Translations under genes and position numbers: made by a program
The notes under the pieces: model-generated
The model's database searches: none
Told to the model about the DNA's origin: nothing
What the model saw: the letters and a program-made list of their open reading frames with translations, nothing else
Shown here: positions 1-11,066 of the stretch, piece by piece
Numbering within the stretch: position 1 is the first letter of the stretch
Layout: each line of letters begins with the position of its first letter
NCBI GenBank assembly: GCA_964482035.1
Contig: CAYZVC010000001.1
Coordinates: 558,001 to 622,000 of the forward strand
Length of the DNA stretch: 64,000 nucleotides
DNA from: JANJWP01 sp964482035
GTDB lineage: Bacteria > Patescibacteriota > Gracilibacteria > BD1-5 > UBA2023
Reading direction: 5' to 3'

Positions 1-359
1 TGCCGAACGACATGTCCTTCTGAGGCGGCGGCTCCATTATGGCGTCTGCCACGCCGGCACTCCCGGTAGGCACGTATTTTTTTCAGATATACGGCTGCGC
101 CGGACAAAACAATTTCGCGAGCTGAGTGCTCGGGGACGTGGTCTTCGCGAGCGGTGCCGGTTCGGCGACGGGAATAGATTATTTCGACAACACGAACGTC
201 GGGGGCGGAAGCTGCGGATATTTCCGAACCGGCTTCATAAAGGTCGCCACCGCGGGCAGCACGGTACGGCTCAGGCTGACGAGTTACCTCTGAGGCGGAA
301 ACGTGGACCAGAACCCTACGGCGAATTCCGTGCAAATGAACCTGTATCGCGTCTATTAA
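1..359 (+). CDS. C-terminal end of a surface protein (5' truncated by window edge)
   Basis: The frame is open from base 3 to a TAA at 357-359, giving 118 residues, with UGA read as glycine at three places (for example SF-G-GGG near the start and SYL-G-GG near the end). The segment is rich in Gly, Ser, Thr and aromatic residues, contains two or three cysteines, and ends in NLYRVY, which looks like a beta-sandwich extracellular module. It sits 9 bases upstream of two pilin-like adhesin genes on the same strand, so it may be the end of another member of that group or of a tail-fibre-like protein such as those at 45.8-49.7 kb. The N-terminus is outside the window and no specific family can be assigned. 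Confidence 0.6.
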
Positions 360-368
360 CCCCCGCCC

Positions 369-1826
369 ATGAGAAACACCAAAAAAGAAATCGGAACGAA
401 ATTCTGGAAAGGTTTCACCCTTGCCGAACTCATCGTCGTCATCACCATCTTGGCAATCTTGGCAACGGTAGGATTTTTGGCGCTTTCCGGGTATTCCCAG
501 GACGCCAAGGATTCCGCTACGAAGACGAACGTCCGGTCGGTCTACACCGCGATCACCGCCGAAAGCGCGGTAACGGGGAATTCCCCCAGGTACTACGTCG
601 TACATGATGCTGCCGCATCCCTTTCCGGCGCGGTAACGTACGTGGACGGCAACCCCGCGGTGCTCACTTGAGGAAATTGGAACGAACCGAACACGAATTA
701 TTCGGCCGGAAATCCGGATTTTCAAAAACTCAAGTTGAATCCGGATAAGTTCAAGACTTCCGGCATACCGGCGTTCTTCGTTTCGGCGTTTTTGCCAGCG
801 AACGCGGCGTACGATGCGAAAATCGTAACCGTTGGAGCGGCGGACGTCGTTTCCTTCCATTCCAATGGAAAGCGTCGGTCAGTCTGATACGTACAGGTCG
901 CCGGAATCACTCCGGGAACTTGAACGGTAAGCGTGACTGGAAACTATCCGGTAGGTTCGAGCGGTTCGGTAGCCGGACTGATCAAGAACCCCTCTTCCTC
1001 AAGCGCCACGTGAGCGCTGACGGATTCGACATCGGTTGGAAAAATCGCCGAAACGTATCCGAATTGGGCATCCGACGGGAATTCATGGACGTATTACCAA
1101 TCGTCGGGCGTCAAGAAATATCCGACTTCATGCTCGGACATCCTGACGAACTCGTGAACGTATTACATTACCTGAAGCGTTACCGCATCCGGTTCGTCAT
1201 TCAAAGACGGAAAGTATTGGATCGATTCGGACTGAGCTGGGGGCGACGATCCTTACGAAGCCTATTGTGACGTAAGCAGCTGATCATGATGGACGTACTT
1301 TCCCGCAGCGTATTGCAGGCCCATGCCGGCGACGTCTACGTGCAAGTACCTGACCGATAACGCGTATTGGACGAACGCGAACGACTTTGACCAGATTTCA
1401 TGAGTATTGTCCTACGGAAGCAGTTATTCCTGGTACGCGAATCTCAAAAACGTCATCATTTACGAGAGCAATCAAACGAAAAAGGAAACGGTTTGCTTCA
1501 AAATGCCGAGTACCGACCTCATTTACAATCCGACGTCGGCGGAATGCGCCGCATATCACCAAACGTTCGCATTGAATACCGATATCGTTACAAACGTGGA
1601 ACTCTACAAAGGAACGGGGAACAGCGACCAGTGCGGTCCGTATCTCGCCTCCTGGTATGACACGGTATTTACGTTACAAAGAAACGGAAAGGCGTACGGA
1701 AGAGGGATAGCCACGCCGAATAACGGAACGACGGGGAACGCGTACAAGTCCTACCAGTACTATTGGTGATGAATCACGACCGACGCGGTGAGCACTTGCG
1801 TTCCGACGAATCAGACGCTTTGGTAG
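369..1826 (+). CDS. Type IV pilin-like protein with C-terminal fibrinogen-like module
   Basis: A 485-residue protein read through about twelve in-frame UGA codons as glycine to a TAG. The N-terminus is a prepilin signal: a short basic leader, then GFTLAELIVVITILAILA, with predicted cleavage between Gly15 and Phe16 and a hydrophobic helix behind it. The next block (SPRYYVVHD, SAGNPDF, LNPDKFK) is shared with the genes at 1869 and 62396. Toward the C-terminus the pattern G-K-YWIDSDG-AGG-DDPYEAYCDVSS-GSGWT matches the start of fibrinogen-like domains (ID-DG, CD, GGGWT), followed by a cysteine-rich tail. It is probably assembled or displayed on the cell surface by a type IV pilus system and used for binding; the ligand is unknown. 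The next gene follows after a short gap. Confidence 0.8.
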
Positions 1827-1868
1827 ATCCGAAAAATGAGGAAAGACGCATTATTTTTTCCATTTCAT

Positions 1869-3404
1869 ATGAAAAACGAAAAACACCCGAATAAGAACCG
1901 CGCGGTCCGGCTTTTCGGACTCGGTTTCACCCTCGTCGAGCTCATCGTGGTCATCACGATTCTCGCGATACTCGCGACCATAGGATTCTTGGCCCTATCC
2001 GGCTACTCCCAGGACGCGAAGGATTCGGCCATCAAGACGAACGTCCGGTCCGTATATACCGCGATCACTGCCGAAAGCGCCGTGACGGGGAATTCGCCGC
2101 GGTACTACGTCGTCCACGATACCGGAGCTTCGCTCTCCTGAGGCATCGTCGTATTCGACGGCGTAACCACCACGCTTACCGGCGGGGATTGGAACGTTCC
2201 AAATACCAATTATTCGGCGGGAAACCCGGATTTCGTGAAACTCAAGATCAATCCGGAAAAATTCAAGACTTCCCTTTTGGAAAAAGCGTTCGAGAACGCC
2301 TTCGCGGCGTATGATCCGAAATCCGTTTCCGTAGGCGCGGCCGAAGCGATAGCCACGCTTCCGAGCTGAAAAAAACGCGTAACGAGTTTCGTTCAGGTAG
2401 CCGGAATCTCGCCTGCCAGCGGCGCGGTATCCGTTACGGGAAACTATCCCGTGGGATCGAGCGGTTCCGTCAGCTGACTCATTAAGAACCAATCTTCTTC
2501 GAGTTCGACGGGTGCCCTCGTCGACGCCTCGACCGCGGCGACCGGCCCGCTCGTTTGTGACGCGACGCACACGGGAAGCGACTGCTCCACGAAACTCCTG
2601 ACGATTTCGGCCAACAAGAACAAGCTCAACCTGTTTACCGAATGTACCTCGGTATTCGGAAGCTGTACGAGCGGAAACCTCAAGGTAACCATCAATGCCG
2701 GGGTGACCGTCTATTCCGACAACGTCGACGTTCCGGCGCTCATTACCGGAGCCGGCTGGGGTGCCGGTACGGTAATAACCATCGAAAACAAGGGAAGCAT
2801 CCTCGGCGCAAGGTACCCCTCGAAGGTCGACCGAACGACCAATCAGGCGTATAACTGAGGAACCGCCCTGCAAACCACGGTACAGACCGTAGTCATCAAC
2901 AGCGGAAACATCATCGGGGGATCCGGAAGCGGAGGACCCGGCGAAGGCGACTCGTGCTCAGGCTGCGGAGGCGGCAACGGAGGAACTTATGGCGGTATCG
3001 GCGGAGCGGCGATCGACGCGCAATACGCCATGAATATCACCAATACCGGAAACATTTACGGCGCAGGCGGAGGAGGCGCCGGTGGAGGCGGAGGTTACGC
3101 GCTCGGATACGGCTCGTGAGACGGTGGAAATGGCGCGGGAGCGTACCTTACCAACGTCACCGCGACCGCCGAATCAGGAAACTGCGGAGGCGGAGCGTCT
3201 TGCGGATGAGCCGGCGGAACGTACGGACAAGCCGGCGCGAACGGCGGAAACGCCGGAAACGGCATGGGGTACGGCTGAGCCGGTTGATATGCCATCATCC
3301 TCAACGGAAAAGCCGTCACCTACAACGGGGCGACGGTCACGGCAAACGCCTCGTATACCGAAGGCACCTGGCTCTCGGGTACGAAATGACGCGTGGGAAA
3401 CTAG
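1869..3404 (+). CDS. Type IV pilin-like protein with glycine-rich tail-tip-like C-terminus
   Basis: About 511 residues from ATG 1869; an in-frame ATG at 1836 would add 11 residues. The end is a TAG at 3402-3404. UGA is read as glycine about ten times. The prepilin motif GFTLVELIVVITILAILA and the following domain are close to the gene at 369. After roughly residue 220 the two diverge: this protein has a stretch with ITNTGNIYG and long GGGGAGGGGG runs with cysteines, resembling glycine-rich receptor-binding tips of phage tail proteins. Many of the in-frame UGAs fall inside this glycine-rich part, where glycine is expected. Likely a surface adhesin sharing a pilin scaffold with a different binding end. 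It converges on queA with 4 bases between the stops. Confidence 0.8.
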
Positions 3405-3408
3405 GTAT

Positions 3409-4635
3409 TTACGATATCCACATCCCGTCGCCGAAGCTGTAGAAACGGTAATTTTCGGAAAGCGCGTGTTCGTAAGCGGCACGCGCTTTTTCGATGCCCG
3501 CGAACGCCGAGACGAGAATGAGGAGGGTGCTTTCAGGCAAATGGAAATTCGTCACGATCTCGTCAACGACGCGGAATTTCGACCCCGGCATGAGGAAGAG
3601 TTTGGTCGTTCCCGATACGCCCGATGAATTGACGCCGAACAGTTCGACGGGGCGGTAAGCGGCATCGAGTTCGGCGGCGGCGGAATTCCAGAAATCCGCG
3701 ATAGCCGGATCGAATTTCTCCAAGAACGCGGAAGATTCGGCATCCCCCGATTCGCCGCGTTCGCGGATTTCGCGCCAAACGTAGGGCAGCGATTCGAGCG
3801 TTCGGATGACGGTCGTCCCTACGCCGACGACCTTTTTCCCTTCGGACTTGGCGGTCACCACGTCGGAAAAGGAGGAAGCGGGGACTTCGAAATATTCCGG
3901 GTGCATTTCGTGTTCGCGGATATCCGCCACGCGGACGGGCTTGAACGTTCAGAGTCCGACGTGGAGCGTGAGGAAACGCGCGGAAGACCCGTTCTCGCGG
4001 ATTTTGGAAATGAGCGACTCGGTAAAATGGAGCGAAGCCGTAGGCGCGGCGAGCGAACCTTCCTTCTTACCGAACTCGGTCTGGTAATCGAGGGCCTTCT
4101 CGTCGGAATACTCAACGTACGGAGGGAGCGGGAGTTTGCCATGGGCATGGAGGAAATCCTGAATTCCGCCCCCGGATACGATTTTCAGCACGCGTCCGTC
4201 CGGCACTTTGGATTCGACTTCGAGCACGTAGTCCCCGAGTTCGATTTTCGACCCTACCGAAAATGCCGCGCCGGGGAAAACGAGAGCCTCGAAGCGAGCC
4301 GACGAGTCTTTTCCAGACTCGATCTCCCGCAGGAAGAATATCTCGCCCTCCTTCTCGCGGCGGAAGCCGTCTTTGTTCGTAAATACGGCCGACCGGAACG
4401 CCACGCGCGAAGGGATGACTCGGGTGTCGTTGAAAAAGAAGAGGCGCCCGTCCGCCGACAAATCCGGCAAATGCGAGAAATCGAGGTCTTCGAAGTCCCC
4501 GCGATTCGAGGCGTCGTCGGCCTCGCGGGAGAATTTGAGCATCTTCGCGCTTTCGGGCGGATGCGAAGCGACCTGCGCGATGCGGTCGTCGGGCAAGTGG
4601 AAAGCGTACGTGGAAAGCGCGTATTTGGCGTCCAT
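3409..4635 (-). CDS. queA: S-adenosylmethionine:tRNA ribosyltransferase-isomerase QueA
   Basis: A 408-residue protein, stop TAA at 3409-3411. QueA transfers and isomerises the ribosyl group of SAM onto 7-aminomethyl-deazaguanine in tRNA, making epoxyqueuosine. Family landmarks are present: LPDDRIAQV near the start, FFNDTRVIPSR, AAPTASLHFTE, TLHVGLGTF, HEMHPEYFEV, and TNFHLPESTL near the C-terminus. The second glycine of HVGLGTF is encoded by UGA at 3949-3951; reading UGA as stop would cut the enzyme in two, so this codon is strong evidence for recoding. The ATG at 4633-4635 begins MDAKYALSTYAFHLP, matching the usual QueA start. It is somewhat longer than the typical 340-350 residues. No other queuosine genes are in the window. 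Confidence 0.93.
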
Positions 4636-4748
4636 TGGAAGCGGTTCGTCCGAACGGAATCGGATAACTAAAAACGGCGTCCATCCTAAGCGAAAAGCCC
4701 GAAACGGCAAACGGGAGGAAAACTTTTCCGGGGCCGCTTCGCCAAACT

Positions 4749-4775
4749 TGAATTCGGCCATTTTCGGATATGATG
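4749..4775 (+). promoter_or_regulatory. Possible promoter of the glycosyltransferase operon
   Basis: TTGAAT (4749-4754) and TATGAT (4770-4775) are separated by 15 bases, about 50 bases before the ATG at 4825. The boxes are good but the spacer is short, so this is tentative. Confidence 0.35.
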
Positions 4776-4824
4776 GCAACCGTTTTCCGAGGCCGTTAAA
4801 AACGGTCCGCCAATCCCCCACTCC

Positions 4825-6321
4825 ATGCGGAAAGAAACCAGCACCGAAACGCCGTTCTACCTCAAGTCCGGCTTCCTCTCCAAAATCCCGGGCTTCGGCC
4901 TCATCCTCATATTCCTGCTTCCGATCGTTCTCGTAAAGATCAATCCGAAAGCCGGACTCTTCTTCATCGCGTTCTGTATTTCGTACTGGACGGTGAAGGT
5001 TTTCGAATCGTACTACTTCGTCCTTTCGTCGTACCTCACGCTCCTCCGGTTCAACAAGACCGACTTCCGCGAAAGCGAGATCATGCAGGCCGAGGCAAAA
5101 TCCGTGCGCCACGTGGTCATCGTTCCGATCTTCACGGAACCCTACGACGTCATCGAAGAGAACGTGGCCGCTATCGTCGCGAACGACTATCCGTTTTTGG
5201 AAAACGTCACCGTCCTCCTCGCGACCGAATCCCGCGTCCCGGACGCCGAAGCCAACGCCGCGAAGATCATCGCCAAATTCAAGAAATCCAAGATCGAGAT
5301 CGTCAACGTCGTGCACCCGGACGGAATTCCCGGCGAAGGCCGCGTAAAAGGTTCGAACATCACACACGCCATCAAGGAGTACGAAAAGATGTCCAAGCTC
5401 GACCCGCACCTCACGTTCGTATCGACCATCGACACCGACACGCTCGTCGAGAAGAATTTCTTCTCCATCGTCACCTATAAGTTCCTCGTCACCGAATACC
5501 GCGACCAGGCCATCTACCAGTATACCCCGGTCTATTCCAACAACTGGACCAAAGGAACGTTCTTCGCTCGGCTCATCGCCATCGGTACGACCATCTGGCA
5601 GCTGTTCGAATCCCAGAATCCCGAATTTTACCGCAACTTCGCGGTCTACGGACAAACGCTCCACTGCCTGCGCAAGTCGAATTACTGGTCGCTCACTTCC
5701 ATCGTCGAAGACGGCCTCCAGTACTGGAGGAGCTACTTCGCCTGGGGGTCGCACTTCCGCATCGTCAACGTTCCGGCGGTCTGCAAGATGGACGTCGTGG
5801 AAGAAGAAACCTTCGGACGTACGGTAAAATCGCAATACAAACAATTACGTCGTTGGTCTTGGGGGTGCACCGACGTGGAATACGTCATCCCCGAATTCGC
5901 GAGCCGCAACGACATTCCGTTCTGAGAAAAATTCCGCAAGACCGGATACCTCATCCAGAACCATCTCTTCTGGGCAGGCGGTCCGCTCATGCTCTTCTTC
6001 ATCGGATACGTCCCGGGCATCTTCGAAAGCCTCCGCAACTCCATCGCGGTCCTTACCGTCCCGTTCGCGAGCTCGATCATCTTCACGCTGCTCTTCGCTA
6101 CCGTCGTCTTCCCGAGCGTCATCTCGATCCACATCATGAAGCGCTACACGAAGTTCCGCAAGCGCGACTACCTGTTCAGCGTCCTCCAGTGGACGCTCGT
6201 ACCGATCCTCACGCTCACGCTCTTCTCGATTCCGGCTATCGAAAGCCAGATTCGCCTCTTCCTCGGCAAACGCCTCGACTCCTTCGAAACTACCCGCAAA
6301 ATACAGCGTAAGAAAGCCTAA
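4825..6321 (+). CDS. Membrane-bound family 2 glycosyltransferase
   Basis: A 498-residue protein with an in-frame UGA (Gly) at 5923-5925 and a TAA end. Two N-terminal membrane segments (about residues 20-60) precede a GT-A catalytic domain: VVIVPIFTEP, then a DTDT metal/nucleotide-sugar motif near residue 203, and Q-LRRW (the QxxRW motif of processive GT2 enzymes) near residue 339. At least four more membrane helices follow. This layout is that of cellulose/hyaluronan-synthase-like enzymes that polymerise or export a sugar at the inner membrane; the product sugar cannot be told. Its stop overlaps the ATG of the next gene by one base (TAATG), so the two are probably translated together and act in the same envelope process. 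Confidence 0.85.
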
Positions 6322-7658
6322 TGCTCGAAAACTACTACGAAGAGATCGGCCGTAAGCGCCGCGAACGCTGGGCGTTCTGGATCGTCGTCTGGGCGCTCTC
6401 GGTATTTTTATACCTGTTCTTCCAGGGGTACTACCCGTACGTCAAATTCGACACGTGGAAGTTCCTCGAAACGGCTGAAACGCACCCTGAGAAAGTCGTG
6501 GACGCGAAACCGCAGGTCGTACGCGCCTTCGGCATCATCAACGTCAGAACGGTCCCCTCGCCCGACCGAATTTCGATTTGGTCTCCGGTCATCGGGGAAA
6601 AGGTCATCCCCAACGACGACAAGGGATTCTTCGACTTCGGAAGCTATTCCATCAAGATCGAGAAAGAAGGATACCTTCCCGTAGCGCTCTCGACGACGCT
6701 CGACAAAGTGAATTCGTTCTCGATCAACGTCCTCGAACTCTTCAAGACCCCCACGTACGTTCCGTTCGTGGTTCCGGCCGACCTCGCCGAAGACCTCGGT
6801 GGAGGAAAATTCCTCGTACGCGAACGTGCGGCTACCGGACAAACCCTTTCGGGCAGCGTCTACCGCCTTATGGATTCGAAGGATTTCTCGGTAACCAAAT
6901 CCTTCAGGACGGACGCTCGTTACCTTGGCGGAACGCTCTTCGAAAAACGAGGCATCATCCTTTCGTACGACGAAGAACTCGGTCTCGGACCCACCCGTAT
7001 GAAGACCGCTTCCGGCGAAACCACGCTGGACCTCTGCGAAGAGGCTCTTCTCGAAAAGGGCGAGGTCGTCTGCCCGAAGAACGGACTTACGCTCATTCCG
7101 CACGAAACATCGTTCAAAGACCGCATCCTCTGAGCCTCGGGCCGCCCCGTCCGACTCGAAAAGGAAACCGTGCGCCTCGACGCCGGACGCGAAATCTCGA
7201 GCGAACCGGTCGTAACCCTTTCCGGATCGAAACCCGGAAACGTGCTCCGCTTAGCGAAATCCCAATACCGTCTCTTCGGAGGGGAACTCATCTCCGTAGC
7301 GGATCCGAAAACCAAATTCGAAATCTCCCCGCTCTCGAGCGTGGCGGCAGTGCACGAATTCGGTACCGAATCCATCGCTCTCGGATACGCTGGGGAAAAC
7401 GCCGCGTTCGTTCTCATCGACGAACGTGGGAACCGCTACCCGGCAATCATCGGCAACGTGAAACTCTCCGACGTGCGTATCGAACCGTACCACGGGGCGT
7501 ACCTCATCTCGGACGGCAAAGCCCTCTATCTCTACTACAAGGCTTCCAAGGAACTCACCCGCCTCATCGAAGGCAAGGTGCTCGGTCTCTTCGCCGACAG
7601 CGTGCTCTTCGAAAAAGACGGAACCACCTTCCGTCTCGACATGGTCGCCGGAGAATAA
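6321..7658 (+). CDS. Membrane-anchored PEGA-like surface protein
   Basis: A 445-residue protein that starts inside the stop of the glycosyltransferase gene. A single N-terminal membrane helix (about residues 19-36) follows a basic stretch (GRKRRERW), so the bulk is likely outside the cell. Residues about 70-140 look like a PEGA-type beta domain (INVRTVPSPDRISIW, FDFGSYSIKIEKEGYLPV). The rest is beta-rich with repeated short strands suggestive of a propeller. One UGA (Gly) lies at about 7131-7133, between two well-behaved halves of the protein. Coupling to the glycosyltransferase suggests a role in making or holding a surface polysaccharide; that is inference from context. A terminator follows directly. 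Confidence 0.75.
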
Positions 7659-7671
7659 ACCGCAACTCCGA

Positions 7672-7698
7672 AATCCCCCGTTCCGACGGGGGATTTTC
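7672..7698 (+). terminator. Rho-independent terminator after the glycosyltransferase operon
   Basis: An AATCCCCC / GGGGGATT stem with a short loop followed by TTCTT, starting 13 bases after the TAA at 7658. Confidence 0.85.
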
Positions 7699-7728
7699 TT
7701 ATGTTGCAAAACAAGTCGGACGGATGCT

Positions 7729-7757
7729 TTGACAATACCGTGTTTTATAGGTACAAA
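7729..7757 (+). promoter_or_regulatory. Sigma-70-like promoter of the four-repeat protein
   Basis: A perfect TTGACA (7729-7734), a 17-base spacer, then TACAAA (7752-7757). The ATG of the downstream gene lies at 7778, leaving only a very short leader without a Shine-Dalgarno sequence. Confidence 0.55.
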
Positions 7758-7777
7758 TACGATACTGACTTCTTCGC

Positions 7778-9484
7778 ATGCTCGACGACCGAAACTATTC
7801 GATATACCGGGAATCCGATTTCTACCGCACGGATTCGGACGTTTCGACGACCTCTGGAACGGGAGTCCCGGAGACGTCGCGTAAACTCCCCTCGCTAGAC
7901 GAAAATGGATTAAAGAGATGGTGCGTTGAATGATACGTCGATCCAAAAACGGGAAAACGCACGTATGGGAAAGACCTGCTCGTCTCCGCACTGTTCAATA
8001 AACGCGGATTCTGGATCGAAATATTCGAGTACGTGGAATCGATGGACGCCGAAACGGTCGAGGCCGTGGGCGGAAGGCTTCCCGCCGACCGATGAAGCTT
8101 CGCGTACCGAATCAAGAAGGCGGGCTACGACCGCATCAGCCCGAAGAACGTTTGCGTTTGGCTCTGAGCGATCAGCGAAGAGCGTGCCGCGCTCGTCGAC
8201 GACATCGGCAACCTCTCCGAAGAAGGCCTTCGGAAATGGTGCCACGAAGGCTATGAAAACGAATCCGGCAAACGCGTGTACGGCAAGGACGTCCTCACCG
8301 TGGCGGCGGAATCGGGCGATTTTTGGAACGAAATCGATTCGTACGCGGAAAGGCTAGGGAAAATTTCGATACGGAACGCGGGCGGAAGGTTTCCCAAGCA
8401 TCCGAGAATGTTCTGCGACCGTCTGATGCGCGACGGAAGCAAAAGCATCACCATTTCCGACCTGTTCGCGAAGCTCGGGGTCCCCATGCCGGCCCCCCAT
8501 CGCGTCAGGCAGTCCTCCAAAGGATTCCTTTCGTGAAAGGAACTTCGCGATTGGTGCAAGAACGGATACCGCAATCGGGCTACGTGAGAAAAAATCCCCG
8601 GAAAACGGATTCTCCTCGACGCCTTGTATTCCGGGACGTTCTGGGTCGAATTCGAAAGGTACGCCAAATCCTTGGGGAAAATCGAACTCGCGGAAATAGG
8701 CGGATCGATTCCCTGCACTCCGTCGGGATACGAAACACGCGTATCGGAAGCGGGACTGGTTCCGGGAGCGAAAGGAACGTGCCTATGGTTCGGTGCGCTC
8801 GATGAGGAAACGGCCGAATATTGCGACGACTCCGGCTTTTTGAACGGCAAGTGAATCCGGAGGTGGTTTTTCGAGGGATACGTTTCCGAAGAGTGAAAAA
8901 CGGTACTCGGCAAGGACGTGCTCGATTGGTGTCACGAAAGCCGCAGTTTCTGGAATTCCTTAAAAAAATACGTCTCCGGAATTACGGACGCCGAACGCCG
9001 GAACATGGGCGGCAGGTTTCCGAAGCACGCCAAAAGCCTCGGGGAACGCACCGTATGACACGAAACCTCCATCGAAGAACTCTACGCGTGGTTCGGACTA
9101 CCGGTTCCGGGCGAAAGGAACGGCGGATCCGCGGATGCCGAGAGCCGAGAAACCGGAACCTACGAAGGCCCACGGGCTTCCGCTCTTCCGCCGTCCCTAT
9201 CGAAAGAAGCGAAGGGGCGCGTGCGCAGTTTCGTAAGGAAGGTGCTCGAAATCGCGGATCCGGAAAAATCGGAACCCTTGGGGACCTCACTTTTCAAGGT
9301 GCGCGAGACGCACGGGGAAATATTGGTAGGATGCTCGAACCGGCGACTCGTATCCAAATTGGAAAAATACCGCGCCTACGTGGACGATACGCTCAGCTAC
9401 GAAACGTCGGTCGGACTCGAAAAACCGGTGGGATTCGATTGGAAAGATTCGAAAAAAACTGGCGCGAACGAAAATAACGGATAA
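7778..9484 (+). CDS. Unrecognised protein with four tandem ~105-residue repeats
   Basis: A single 568-residue frame from ATG 7778 to TAA 9482-9484, with eight or so UGA codons read as glycine; in the standard code it would look like scattered fragments. Four repeats begin near residues 45, 151, 256 and 360. Each opens with L-x-x-W(C/F)-x-x-G-Y (LKRWCVEGY, LRKWCHEGY, LRDWCKNGY, IRRWFFEGY), continues with a GK-x-x-x-GKD-x-L-like line and a FW-x-x-x-x-x-Y line, and ends near a GGR-x-P or similar block. In the first repeat the glycine of W-C-V-E-G-Y is UGA while the others use GGN, which supports both the repeat and the recoding. No membrane segment or signal peptide is seen. The conserved Trp/Cys/Gly pattern suggests a small helical binding module; its function is unknown. 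Own promoter upstream. Confidence 0.75.
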
Positions 9485-9513
9485 TCTCATCCGTTACTTT
9501 TCTAAAGCGAATC

Positions 9514-11031
9514 ATGTCCATCAAGAACGTCGAAGTCGTACCGGGGTGCATTTCCTGCCATACCTGCGAATCCGTCTGTCCCGGAATCTTCAAGGTCGAC
9601 CCCACTTCCAAGGTCATCAACCACGACTATCTGAAGCACGCCAAAGAGATTTTCAAGGCCGAAAAGCTCTGCCCCGTCCAAGTCATCAAGGTAACGAAGG
9701 ACGACGCCTCCGACGATGCGGTGGAACTCGATTCCGCCAAGGTTTCGAATATCGAATACCTCACGCCCGACACCGTAGAGCTGCGGCTTTCCGCAAAGGG
9801 CTTTTCTTTCAGACCCGGACAGTACGCGTCGGTATTCTTCAACGATTCCGAGGGCGAATTCTCCCGAGCGTACTCGATCGTCTCGGGCGACTCGACGGGC
9901 TTTACGCTCGCCATCAAGCTCTTGCCGAACGGGCGCGGCGCCAAGGCCATCCGCGCGTTCAAGGGCGGCGAAACGTTGAAATACTCGGGCGGCATCGGGC
10001 ATTTCGTACTGAAAGACACTCCGGCGCACAAGGTCTTCGTAGCTACGGGTACCGGTCTCGCACCCATGATCGCCATGCTCGAAGCCGCACCGGCGCAAAC
10101 CAAGAAATCCATCGTCTTCGGGGTACGTAACGAAGAAGACCTCTTCTATGTTGAAAAACTCCGAACCTTCGAAAACACCGAAGTCGTCATCACCGTTTCG
10201 CGCCCGTCGGACTCCTGGACGGGAAAATCCGGCCGCGTCACCGACCACCTTTCGTGCGTGACTCCGGAATCCGAAGTCTACGTCTGCGGAAATCCCGACA
10301 TGGTCGAAAGCGTCGTAAAGGCGATGGAGTCCGCCGGCCACTCCCCCGCCCTCGTTTCGCACGAATCGTTCATCGCCCAAGGGGGAACGAGCTCGAACGG
10401 AAAGGCCGCCGAGGCGAAGTTGGGATCGAAACCGAACTGTCTGACCCGCTTCTTCGTCGACGGCGAAGTTCCCGGCGTGGAAGCCCTCAATTGGTTGTTC
10501 ATCGCCGCGTCCGCCGCAGTTCCGTTCATTTGGTGGCTGTTTCCGGAATATAAAAGCGACCTCTGGAGCGTCAGCTGGATTACGGTGGTAACGCTCATGT
10601 GCATCCGTCCGCTCGCCGACATTTTTCCGAAAATCCTGTTTTTCAGAAGCGTCCTCCCGCTTCGTAAGGGACTCGGCATCCTTTCGGCGTCCATCGTAGT
10701 CACGAGCCTCGCGTTCACACTCGCTGCCGCATCCTCGAAAAAGATCGTCTCGACCTATTTTTCCACCAAGGGCTGGGGAATCGCCAGTCGGTCGGCGTTC
10801 GCGCGCATTTCCGAGATTACGGCGGTATTGCTCCTCGTAACGTCCAATACGTTCAGCCAAAAACTCCTCTGAGCCAATTGGAAGCGCCTCCAGCGCCTTT
10901 CGTACGCGTACTTCTATTCGGCGGGCATCCTCCTCTACTACTACGGCCAGACTTCGGTCGCCTACGGCATGGGATTAGTAGCCATCCTCTGGATAGGCGC
11001 GGAACTCCGTAAGAAATTCTTCAGGACGTAA
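9514..11031 (+). CDS. Ferredoxin / flavin-NAD(P) reductase fused to a ferric-reductase-like membrane domain
   Basis: A 505-residue protein with one UGA (Gly). Residues 10-60 form a ferredoxin-type domain (CISCHTCESVCP, then LCPVQV). Residues about 75-310 are an FNR-like flavin and nicotinamide domain with the flavin motif RAYSI and the nucleotide motif ATGTGLAPM. The last ~190 residues carry five or six membrane helices resembling ferric-reductase/MsrQ domains, including W-KRLQRLSY where the family has WxxLHRLxY. Unusually, this membrane part contains no histidine at all, so haem ligation as in the family is not possible. It probably moves electrons between NAD(P)H, a flavin, an Fe-S cluster and a membrane acceptor. 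The apbE gene converges on it. Confidence 0.8.
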
Positions 11032-11034
11032 TGA

Positions 11035-11066
11035 AAACTCCCCCGGATATCCGGGGGAGTTTTTTA
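11035..11066 (+). terminator. Bidirectional terminator between the reductase and apbE
   Basis: An AACTCCCCC / GGGGGAGTT stem flanked by AAAA on the left and TTTTTT on the right. It lies between two convergent genes and could serve both; the apbE stop codon overlaps the right edge. Confidence 0.85.

Noticed and set aside
369..3404. Pseudogenes or multiple frameshifts in the pilin-like genes
   Set aside because: All breaks are UGA codons in one continuous frame and disappear with UGA read as glycine.
4636..5844. An apparent N-terminal extension of queA on the minus strand across the glycosyltransferase gene
   Set aside because: QueA aligns from ATG 4635; the extension is antisense to a clear glycosyltransferase and is low-complexity.
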